In this document: positions 47,299 through 58,100 of the stretch, piece after piece
Layout: every line of letters begins with the position of its first letter
Position numbering within the stretch: position 1 is the stretch's first letter
Source of the DNA: Bombyx mori
Lineage: Eukaryota > Arthropoda > Insecta > Lepidoptera > Bombycidae
Length of the DNA stretch: 64,000 nt
Assembly: GCF_030269925.1 (NCBI RefSeq)
Contig: NC_085107.1
Coordinates: 14,942,001 to 15,006,000 of the forward strand
Direction of reading: 5' to 3'
Program-made: the position numbers and the translations under genes
The notes under the pieces: model-generated
Databases searched by the model: none
Seen by the model: the letters and a program-made list of their open reading frames with translations, nothing else
What the model was told of the DNA's origin: nothing

Positions 47299-47864
47299 CT
47301 AGGGCAAACAAAATCGACTAACAAGAAAAGTTAATTCAATGGAAACTATAATCCAATAGTGTAATTTTGATCTAGGGTTTTATAAATCAAGTATTTAATT
47401 TTTTTAAGTTTTAAAAAAAAAAGACTTATATTAAGAGTTTTCATACTCAAAATTTTACTAGTAGCTGCTACGCGCTAATTATGCTGTTCACTGTTTGTCG
47501 TATTTATTGCAGGTTGCTTTTTGCATTGCTTAATATTCTTTATAAATGTGAATCATAGCTGTACACATTGTTTAAAGTAGGCAAACTTTTCTGAGTGCAC
47601 CTCGGAATCCTAAAGTTCTTCTGATAAAATTTTGATTTGTTAAAATAGGTTAAAGTGATTCACTGATATCGCTGTAAGGTACCCAACCCTCTAACATCAC
47701 AAAATAAGTGGAGAAAGACAATATGGTAAACAACGACGCTTTAACACTGTATAAACATTCCTGATCCTGCGGACAGAATGGAAAGCAATCGACGTCGCCC
47801 AAAACACATCATTTTGGATCCTCCCGATCCATTGACAGTGCTTTTAGGTACCTCAAGCACTGGT
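47299..47864. other. AT-rich stretch; no further exon found
   Basis: I looked on the minus strand for an exon upstream of 47298 and saw none that I can support. Confidence 0.3.
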
Positions 47865-48035
47865 CATCGTTCGACGAGTAAATTAACCCTCAGACACAGC
47901 CCACTGAGTTGCTCTTTTGCTAGGGTTCGTGTTAGCAACGTCATCAGGTTTGAGCCCCGTGAGCTCACCTACTAGTTAAGATTACGCTGAAATAGCCTCT
48001 CAAGGCTCTCAGGGTAGGGAAAAAACTGTATAAAA
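47865..48035 (+). mobile_element. Interspersed LINE-3'-end-like repeat, internally deleted
   Basis: CAGACACAGCCCACTGAGTT jumps directly to CTCTTTTGCTAGGGTTCGTG, TTTGAGCCCCGTGAGCTCAC and CTGAAATAGCCTCTCAAGGC. It lacks the middle block (GATCTTCTCAGT... to ...GATTCTGCGAAGC) found in the 53.7 and 61.9 kb copies. Confidence 0.7.
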
Positions 48036-48090
48036 ATAAAGTGATGCCAAATGCACAAGTTTTATATTTCAGGCGGGCATTTGACCTTCA

Positions 48091-48198
48091 GCTTTTGTCT
48101 CGGTCACTCTGGCTGATGTTCCCATTTGGCAACGAGGAACCTATGTTGAGTTTATCTGGGATAACATCAAACAATCACATCCGATAACTTTGCTGTAA
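48091..48198 (+). other. Short protein-like open frame, possible exon or repeat relic
   Basis: After a possible acceptor (TTTGACCTTCAG) the frame reads FVSVTLADVPIWQRGTYVEF then IWDNIKQSHPITLL-stop. The composition is protein-like but there is no start, no partner exon and no recognised family. Confidence 0.2.
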
Positions 48199-48404
48199 AT
48201 ATTACCCAGCAACACTGCATTGAAAAAAAAGGATTGTGTGGTTTTATGAAACCACGATAAAATGAAACTTTTTTTCACTTAAAGACATTTAACTCTGACA
48301 AACAACATTTACATTAAGCACTAACAAATACAAACAAAATAGCGTGGAGCACTGGCACAAATGAGTAATAGTCTATACACTACACGGTCTACGTGAACTA
48401 TAGG

Positions 48405-48425
48405 CGCCGCCATATTGGCCTTGGC
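48405..48425 (-). promoter_or_regulatory. YY1/Pho-like motif in a CpG-richer patch upstream of Ack-like
   Basis: CCAATATGGCGGCG on the minus strand (GCCGCCATATTGG on plus) fits the YY1/Pleiohomeotic core (ATGGCGGC). It lies in a GC-richer patch (48395-48490) 0.7 kb upstream of the kinase start codon. An arthropod-type initiator TCAGT occurs at 48859-48863. Functional use is inference. Confidence 0.25.
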
Positions 48426-49127
48426 TGCTCTGATGAGCGTCTTTCACTTTATCCCTACTCCGTGGCCGACCGTCACGCGACATGCAACACACAGACGAAA
48501 AAGCTTGAGACGAGGTAATAAAAGTTTCACTTTAAAAGGGGGACTTTCCTGCTTTTCGATCCTACAGACAGAAACATTGTAATAGCTGTTAAATAAAAAA
48601 AAAATGTGAAAGCAGCGTTAGAGAGGATAGAGGATAGAATAGAGGAAACAGTCATATTCTCTTTTGAAGAGAAAAAACTAAGGCTTCGTCCCAATTCCGT
48701 ACCACCTTGTAACTTTAAGGTAGTGCCCATATTTTAAACTAGATTTTTGTAACTGGATTGGATTGTTGTGACAAATCATGACTGAGTTTTAGATTTTCTG
48801 TAGAACTTTAAAACAATGTACAAACTCCCACAGTAACTTTCTCTTCAGTAATAGGATTTCAGTTAGTCGAATAGAGGACTATCATTTAAGCTGACTAAAT
48901 CGCCTAAGAACGTGACAGCTGCGAAGAAATGAATTCATTCGATTCTAATACCTATACATTCACATTCACAAACGAAACGATACAAGAACAACACAAACTA
49001 TTTTCGTGCCCAATGCTCGTACGGTATACGAAAACAAAACTTATCTCCCGCGGTGCATAGATTTTTATCAAAAAAATTAAATAAAATAATTATTATTTCT
49101 GGATGTGTAAGTGACCTCGCGAATACG

Positions 49128-49131
49128 ATGG
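49128..49131 (+). CDS. Ack-like: Ack-like exon 1: start codon only (ATGG)
   Basis: ATG plus one base, followed by the consensus donor GTAAGT. With exon 2 it gives ATG GAA AGT ATA, i.e. [10 protein letters not shown]. This start is preferred because exon 2 has no ATG in frame, and the split codon reconstructs cleanly. The 5' UTR extends upstream to an unknown start site. Confidence 0.75.
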
Positions 49132-52100
49132 GTAAGTTTAAATTGTTATCTTATTCAATTCTCTTTGCGTTGTCCATCTACATTAAGTTTGATTAAACTT
49201 AGGAGAGTATTTTTAAATTATTTGTTTTTTCCAGAAAGTATAAGCGACGATCGAGAGAACTTAAAGGATTTTCTTGAAGAAGCTGAACTTCAACAATACC
49301 ATGAGCTCTTTAGGTAAAATTAAATCATAGATTAGTTATTTTATGCTGTTTTAAACTCGTCCTGCTGTGCTTTGGCGTCCATGTACAAATTAGAAACTTG
49401 GAGCTTTTAGATGTTGCGTTCGTTAATTTGTGTCATTTTTTAGCTGAAGCGAAATTTTTGTTTTGTTTTGCATTGGCTTCCTTTCGTTATTTAATGCGTA
49501 TGATTTATTTAGATTAGTGCTATCAATTATTTAAATTATACTTTAAACATTATACTTTACCAATTTCTCTGTTTAAAACTAATACAGTCATAGCTCAATA
49601 GCTTAAAACACTTTGAATGACACTAGGTAAAAAACAATGTTTTGTTGAATTGTTTATTAAATTCAATATGAGCAGTTTTGTTACTGAAACTTACTTCTAC
49701 AATATATGTAATTTTAAATAATAAATAATGTTATTGTAATATACTATATTAAATATGATAAAGTGAATATAAAAACCTTGAGATTAGGGACTGATATTTT
49801 AGTTTTCAAACCCCAATGCATGTCTTTTTCCATCATCCAAAATAGTTTGAAAAGTATTTTTTTCTGCGGTAAAATCAGTTAATCACTCTATCTAGGTATA
49901 CTTTAAGGCTGTTTACAATATAACTTAAGAAGGAGGATGATTGAACTTAATAATGGCTTCTACGGGGCATTTTCCACAGTAACCTAGTATAGCAAACAAT
50001 GCATGTTTGTGAAAATTTCTGTTATGTTGTGCATTCTTAATTACTATTCCTTTTCAGAGATGTCTTGAAAGTGACAAAACTATCGCAATTAAAATTCGTC
50101 GTGACAGAGGACTTGGTACAAATTGGCTTCTCGAAACCAGAACAAAGACGATATAAAAAAATATATTCCAAATATTTTCCAAATCCATACATCACCAAAA
50201 TAAAGAGACTGCTTAGCTCTAGTAAAAAGAATGATCCGGTTAGTGATAGGTTTTATAAATATATTGTAAAGCTATTGTGTTTGTTTGTGTTTCAGTACTA
50301 ATAAGTTTGTCTAATTGTATTGAATTCATCATTTATAGGGCGGATCTTTTCAAATAATGATTTGAAAATTTATACCAATCACATGATTACTGCACTGATT
50401 TTACACTGCAAATATAGAGCCCAAATAATCCTGGTTGTTTATAAAATAGAATATTCTTGCACAAAAGTGTGCATTTAACATATCATCTTATTAATTAAAG
50501 TCTCAATCCTGTACGAACTGAAACATTATTGACATCAGTTTTAAGACCATATTTGAGTTTGTATCTCTGCATTCAAATACAAATGAATTTAAAATCAATG
50601 GTTATATATATTTATGAATGCACGATTTTTCTTTGCAGTTTTCACATGGACAATCGACGATACCTGTCGATTTGCAACCGTTTTCAGACAGCACCGTTAA
50701 AATTCCCACAAAACATATAATATCAATAGAAGATATAACTATTAATAAAGAGCTTGGCATGGGCCAGTTTGGTGTTGTGCAACAAGGCACATGGACTACA
50801 GGGAATCAAAGAGTTAGTATTATTGCCGAAAATTAGATTTCTTTTGGAATTGTGTAATCTTCTTCGTTGGCTCCCCCTTATCCCACTAGGTGGGGTTGGC
50901 CCAAATATTTTTTCTCTTCCATTCTCTTCTATCAGCCGTCATCTCAACACTCACTCCTCTCTCTCTCTCTCATATCATCATTCACACACTCATCCATGTC
51001 TTCTTCGGTCTATCTCTTCCCCCTCTACCTTGCACTACCATTTAGCTACATCTCCTAGTCACATGCCTCTCTCTACACATCACATGCCCATACCACTCGT
51101 AACTCATCTTTTGGAATTGTATAATGATTTTTTGAAAACAGTTCGTTAATTACAATATACAATTATTTTTCGTTTTGAAATATTTCATGTCATTGTTGTG
51201 CATAGATTTGGTTTCCTTTGAATTTTTTTTTTCTGTATTTTATCTGAACCCAGATAACTGCTACTTCATCATCTTTCCCTACTAGTAGACCCCTTAACTT
51301 GTTTTCTATCTTTACCTTCGTGATAATTTCTATATCATATATCAATCTTCAGTCTACTGTTTCCAAACAACATTAATCGCCGTTTATTTATTTTAAGAAA
51401 GATATAACTATGTTTAGTAAAAAACTTTTAATGATTTAACAGTTAGGTATAGTGATTGTATATAATTTGTGTGATAGTAGTGAGAGTATAGTAATAGTTT
51501 TTTTTATTCATTAAATATAAATGTTGAAAACAATTTTTTTACAAAAGCTATGTATTTCAGCTGCAAGTTGCAATAAAATGTTTGGGAAACGAACGTATGA
51601 CATCAAATTCAACTGAGTTCCTAAAGGAGGCAGCCGTGATGCACAGCATAGAGCATCCAAATATAGTGCGATTGTTTGGCGTCGTTCTGCATTTAGATTC
51701 CTTGATGTTGGTGAGTATGCTGTTTTTATACTTACATTCTAACCTTAACATTTATAATTGTATGTGCATCGATTGTCATTTAATGTGGCTAGTTCGAAAT
51801 TAGAAGCTTTGCTCTTAAAGAAATTCTCGAAATTTGTTTTTGTTTCAAATCAACCTTTCAAGTATGGAGAGTAGAGATAAATACAACTGTGTTTATTAAG
51901 GCATAAGTTGGAAAATTGACCAGCTACAAATTATGATTCGAAATAGCGCTAGCGTAGTTATGGTTTGATATGAATGCAGCAGCTATAAACGAACTGAAAT
52001 GTGCTAGGTTGAAAATTTTAATTTTATAATTTTTGCTGCTATCTATGAAATTACATATCTTGCTAGGCGCCACCCTGTGACCTTTACCTCTACCCTCTGT

Positions 52101-55100
52101 ACCTTCAAGGCATCATTCAGCATTTGTCTACGTGTATGCACGAAGCCGTACACTGTCCATGCATAAACTGTTTGGATCATCTTATCACGATATACTGATT
52201 TAAAATCAGATCTACCGTCAATCTTAATTTATTTTTATCCTGAACTTCTATAAAAACATCAAATTTACAATTTAAAAAAAACGAAAAGGTATGATAAGTA
52301 CATTTATTCAATTTTGTTCTAATAGGTTCAAAACAAGTTTTGTGATATTACTATCTTTTATAATAAAAACGAACACCCTATATAAACAAATCAATTAGCC
52401 GACGGTCGTTGATTTTTAAAGATTTGAAAGAGATATCGTTAAAAATTTAATACGAAGAAACAAAAAAAAAACTATTTTGAGAGTTTTAATAATCCACAAT
52501 AAGTTGTGAAACGGCACGATCAATATTTAAAATTGAAATTACGGCTGTTTCTTGTCGTCATATTTATTTTTAAATCCTAATCAGGGTCTTTGTGAATTTT
52601 CCTAACGTATTGAACGCTTTTAACTCGTTCCGCACACGAATGTCATTTCTGAATTTCAAATCGGGACATAACTTATCTGAAACCTTGAAAAAGTAAACAC
52701 TGAATACACCTGCTTCATGCTTACATTATACTATCAATACTACGGTAGTTACAGTAGGCAGCGGCTTGACTCTGCCTCTGGCATTGCTGAAGTCCATGGG
52801 CGAAGGCAACCACTTACCATCAGGTGGGCCGTATGTTCGTCTGCCTACAAAGGCAATATAAAACTTTATATCTACATTTATAAAAATAATTAAGTTACGG
52901 CTTATTTGGATTCAAAATATTTAAAAGCGAGAATAAAAAATACAGTACGGTCAATAGTAGGGGAGCCCAAGCGGGGATTTCGGAATTTACTAAAGCGCGG
53001 CAGATTAATATACAGGGGGACACCTTGTACCTGGCTAAGTACCAAATATGAACCTCATAAATAAGGACTTGCGTCCAGGATAAAGGATCAGATTAGTAAT
53101 GTACAAAATTGATTGTCAGAAATTCTCGAACGCGTCAGATTAAGGTAGGGTGAGTTAATTAAATGCGAAAAAGTGTAGACATGAATATTCCACTAATCTG
53201 ACAATTTGAGAGTGACGTAGAGAAAGGGGAGGGCTACAAAGTTGTAAAAAAATGTTATCTGGACATTCTCAAGCGTGGCTCAATTTTTTTTTGTTTTGAA
53301 GGAAATAATTCCAGGTTAACGAAAAATATGTAATCTGACGATTTCCACAATGTCGCCGAAATAACAAAAATTCGTCGATAAAGTTGAATGCGTGCAGCTG
53401 CGTAATGCCTATATTCCCCTCGCCGCGTTTTTTTGAGCATGTTTTTTTAAATTTACATTCTTGCAAATACAAAGATTTTACTTAAAAAACATAGACTTTT
53501 ATATTTGCATGCTATTTCCTGAGCTTTTCAATTAAAGTTCAATGATTTTTTTTTGTCAGGCGAATCCCCCTATATAATCGTCAGATTATGACACAGCACG
53601 TCTAGGACGTAAAGATGAATCATATATATCTTAATTTGACGCGCTGGAGTATTTTAAAATGGCGATTTTTTTTTCTTCATATTATAATAATGGCCGCGAG
53701 TTTGCGTAACATCGAAATCGTCAGATTATTGCACAGTCCTCGTCGAACCCGTCGCTTGCGATGAAGGGCTCGACGAGCGAGTTAGCCCATAGACACAGCC
53801 CACTGAGTTTCTCGCCGGATCTTCTCAGTCGGTCGCGTTTCCGATCCGGTGGTAGATTCTGCGAAGCACTGTTCTTGCTAGGGTCAGCGTTAGCAACACT
53901 TCGGTTTGAGCCCCGTGAGCTCACCTACACACGTTAGGGTGAAGCTGAATAAGCCTCTCAAGGCTATCAGCATAGATAAGAGAAAAAAATATAATATTAT
54001 TGCATGAGAGCTTTATTTAAGGTTCACTAAGACCTCCTAAGAAAATCTGACGCGATCGATTAAATTTTTTCTTATTTTCAATCCTTACCTACGACCACCC
54101 CCATCATGCAAACGATCAGATTAACATACATACATTATTAAAAAAACGTAGGACATTTATGGTATCAATTAATATCTGACGCGCTCGAGTATGTCCTTGC
54201 AACAGTTTTACTTTACAAATCTGAAAAAATTATAGCCGCTTCCCCCACCGATGAAAACGTATACATTATATGATATTTCTTTCTTATTATCATCTAAGCT
54301 TTGCAGCCTAATAGGTCTCTATGACGCTCGAGTAAATCCCCATTTAGCATCGTGGACTCCCCTATTATAAATACTGTTATAATAACAAAAAAAAAAACAG
54401 TAATATTACGTGTGAATGAGGAACCGATATACCAATGTTAAAATTCATTGCATTTTCTCATTTACACGTCAATGTTTGTTAAAAAATCTCGTGAAATTAA
54501 AACGTAGTACATACATACATACATATTATATATTATAGTTACATAAAGTAAATAGTTTTACCTATGTAATAAAATGCATTTCTTGAATCATTTGCTCCGC
54601 TTAACTAATTCATAATAGTTGAATATTTTCTGTATCAACCTATCTAACTGTTGTTAGATACGATCAGTCGCCTGTGTGATACAGAAAAATATTTTATCGT
54701 AATCATATTCAAAAGGCTATCACTATAGTGAAGCAGAGATTCCGAAGAACTCCTATTTGCGTTTTCTATTTTATTATGCGCATTTAAAAAAAAATCTTTA
54801 GGCCACGACGGCTACAAACTGTACCACAAGTTTAACTATTCAATACAGTAGAACTGCAACTATTTAAATTTTTAAAACGGCTTAAATAGCAAGGGACACT
54901 AGAAAAATTATTTTTTACCTTTAAAGGAAAGGCTATGCAATACACTTCAATGTTGTGCCTCATTCTAGACTCTGTTGATCGCTAACGTCGGATTGACCAT
55001 GATTTATAAAATATAATAAAAATAACTTTAACTTATTCTTTGCATAAATATTGTAACAAGAAAAACATCGATTTCGTTTCTATAATACAATCATAATCAA

Positions 55101-58100
55101 TAAATAGCATATGCATGCGTGTGTGCGTCAAATTCATGGTATGTAGTGTGCGTAATGTTTTCTTTATTGATTTAATGTATTTTTTATGCATTATTTTAAA
55201 AAAATATTTGCGTCATGCACTTCTTCTCTATATTCTCTATAAGTGTGCAAAATTTCATACTCCTTCGTCCGCGCAATTTTCGTAAAAAGGGATACAAAGT
55301 TTTTGCTTCACGTATTAATATATAGATTATACGTACGTTATGTACTAAGTTTTTTACGTACGTACAGCTTGTAGCCGTCGTGCCCTAAAAGATAAGACGT
55401 CCAGTGCATACGTGTTGAGCGATGCAACGGTGTTCGAATCCTATAGGCGGTTACCAATTTTTCTAATGAAATACGTACTTGACAAATGTTCACGATTGAC
55501 TTCCACGGTGAAGGAATAATATCGTGTAATAAAAATCAAACACGGTGAAGCAATAATGTGTTTAGGTTTGAAGAGTGGGCAGCCCTTGTAACTATATTGA
55601 GACCTTAGAACTTCTAAGCAATAAAAAAAAAACATGATAATGTGTATTATGCTTTACAAATAATAAACGGGAATCCGCTTTGATAACGATTTGTGATATG
55701 ATACAGTTCTCACTCACACATATTCTAATTGTAGCTTTTACCTTATATGTCATTACTGTCAATTTATAAATATGTAATTTTCATTATCCATGTGGAATTA
55801 AAACGTATTTTGGGAATGTCCTTTCAATTTACCAAGTTCTATATGCCTAGTCAATGTTTGTCCCCCTCTCTTCATTATAATAAAGTCTGATTTTTTTTGT
55901 TCCATTTCGATTAATGAGGGTATGAGTTGTTTTGACAATAGAATGATGATTTTTAGTTTTTTTTATTGCTTATGCCTACGAATAAATAATAAGTCAGGAA
56001 ATGTAACTGCGCTCTAAAAATGACCCAACAAAAGTCGTGTCCACCGTGACATTAGTCGGATATTGTTCTTGCAAGCGAGCACACTTCTTATTTCGATTTA
56101 TTATTGTGTTGTCAATAATCATGCCAGCGTGTGTTGTGAAGAGGTGCAGGAGCCATACAAGGCTAAAATTCCAGGGGTCACTTTTCACTAGTAAGTAGTA
56201 ACAAAATTATAATTATAGTTAATGAATTGCAAATATGTTATCAAACCGAGATGGTTAACACTATGCAACATGAAGTCAGTAAATTTTTGATTGTATTTTT
56301 TTCTTCTTGGTGAAATATTGAAAAGTACATCGATAAAACATTTTTTATTATAAAATAGGTATATTTATATTGATAATTTTATAACGATAATGGATTTTGC
56401 ATAATTTGTTTTCTTTTAGTTTTCCTGCCGATGCAATTTGGCAAAAAGGATAGCTGCAGTTAAGTTGGAAAGACAAGAATATGATTGGATGCCTGTGAAA
56501 ACCAGCAGAGTATGCTCTATTCATGCTATGAAACTTGCTGGATGCTGCTAACCTTCAATTGCCAGAAACAGTGGAGCAAATTGTAGGCTATATAGCCGGC
56601 GTTGTAAGCCGAAAACTGCAAGCAAAAATCAACTGTCCAGAATGCTTATCATTGCGACCTGCTAATGAAAATTTGTATTTTCACAATCTGATTAATTTGA
56701 AAGATTTCGGTGGATTCTCGTACCCATCTGTGCTGTTGTATAAAATATGCACACGCACAGAAACACTAATAAGACGTATAATAAAAATACATGATAACGG
56801 AAAATCTGTCGGTAATATATACACAGTGTTTTTCTAAAATAATTGACAATGAAGATATTCTGCGCTTACTAAAAAAACAGCCACCAGACAAATAATGACC
56901 TTTTTTTTATAAAATGTGTAATGGTTGAATTTCGCAGAATCCGTCTTCCCTACATTGCGAAAAAAGATTCTTTTTTAATGTCTTCTAGGCAAAAACTTAA
57001 TAAATTAATTATATTTCGAGGGGCGTAGAGTTTATTACAAAAAAAACAAATATATAATAATTATACAATTATATTGTTTTAATATTAACGTTTTTCGGCC
57101 ACTTATTACATAACATCGTCTACGCTGCTATGACTGCTGCCATAGCAGACATTTCAGCAAGCGCATGAACCAATCCCTGCTTTCGTTTTGAATTCAAACC
57201 AATCACAAATAATGTCTATTTCTAACCTCGTTTGTGATTGGTTTTTTATTCATACGTCGTTTCGGTTTCAAGTGGTGCCGCTTTTTTTGTGAAATTTGTT
57301 CCGAGTTAGACTTCTTGACTTATTATTTATTCGTACGCTTATAAGCGTAAAGGAACTCAAGGCTCATCTGATATTAAATAGACATCGGAGCCAATTAATA
57401 AAACTTCATGAATGCGGCCATCTTCATGAATGAGAAATATGTTTAATAATGCATTAGAATTTTTGAGCTATTACCGTTGACCGTATTAAATAAACGTCCG
57501 CATTGATTCCGTGTCGGATCCAGTGGTGCAATACAAAGACACAGTTGGTCATGTCCATGTGATAACTGCAAATAAAAATAACGCTTCCATAATTTAATTA
57601 TAATTTTGATAAGCAGCCAATCAGTAGTCTTTGGTCGCGGGTGCAGGATGGATTTCCGATGCAAAAAACTTTGAAAAATTGATCTCTATGCAATTCCTGT
57701 TAAATTTTTGTTTTTTTATAACGCCCAAAAATATAGTTAAGGTTAATGAATCAATAAGTACTGGTCCTTTTAAATAAAAGAAATTTGGTAATACACATGA
57801 CTTTTAACGAATTGTTTTGTGTTAAGTTTAATTGTCAACCTTTTTTTTGGGAAAACAGTATCGATATTAGTTAAAATTAAGTGGTTGTTATGGACAAATA
57901 AGTTAAAGATGCGCGTGTGTTAAACGGGAGTATTTCAGTATTCTCTCGCCTGCGCGCTAATGGTGTATGAAACATTAAATTTGCCTATAGAGTACCTTAT
58001 TCACCGGGCTTAGCACGTTTCGATCATAGATATATTTTATATTTCGAAAATAGGGAAAAAATTTTTTATTCATCTTGTAATTCTAAAATAATGAAAGGGC

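Noticed and set aside
50754..50836. Read-through of kinase exon 4 to the stop at 50836
   Set aside because: A GT donor at 50813 and an in-frame exon at 51561 that supplies the essential VAIK lysine show that splicing, not termination, occurs here.
50754..51149. 131-codon plus-strand open frame in the kinase gene
   Set aside because: It starts out of the kinase frame and runs through the antisense LINE fragment in intron 4; not a coding extension.
53738..53990. 67-codon minus-strand ORF at 53721-53924 as a gene
   Set aside because: It falls within the nested repeat with target duplication; related frames appear in the 45.4 kb copy.
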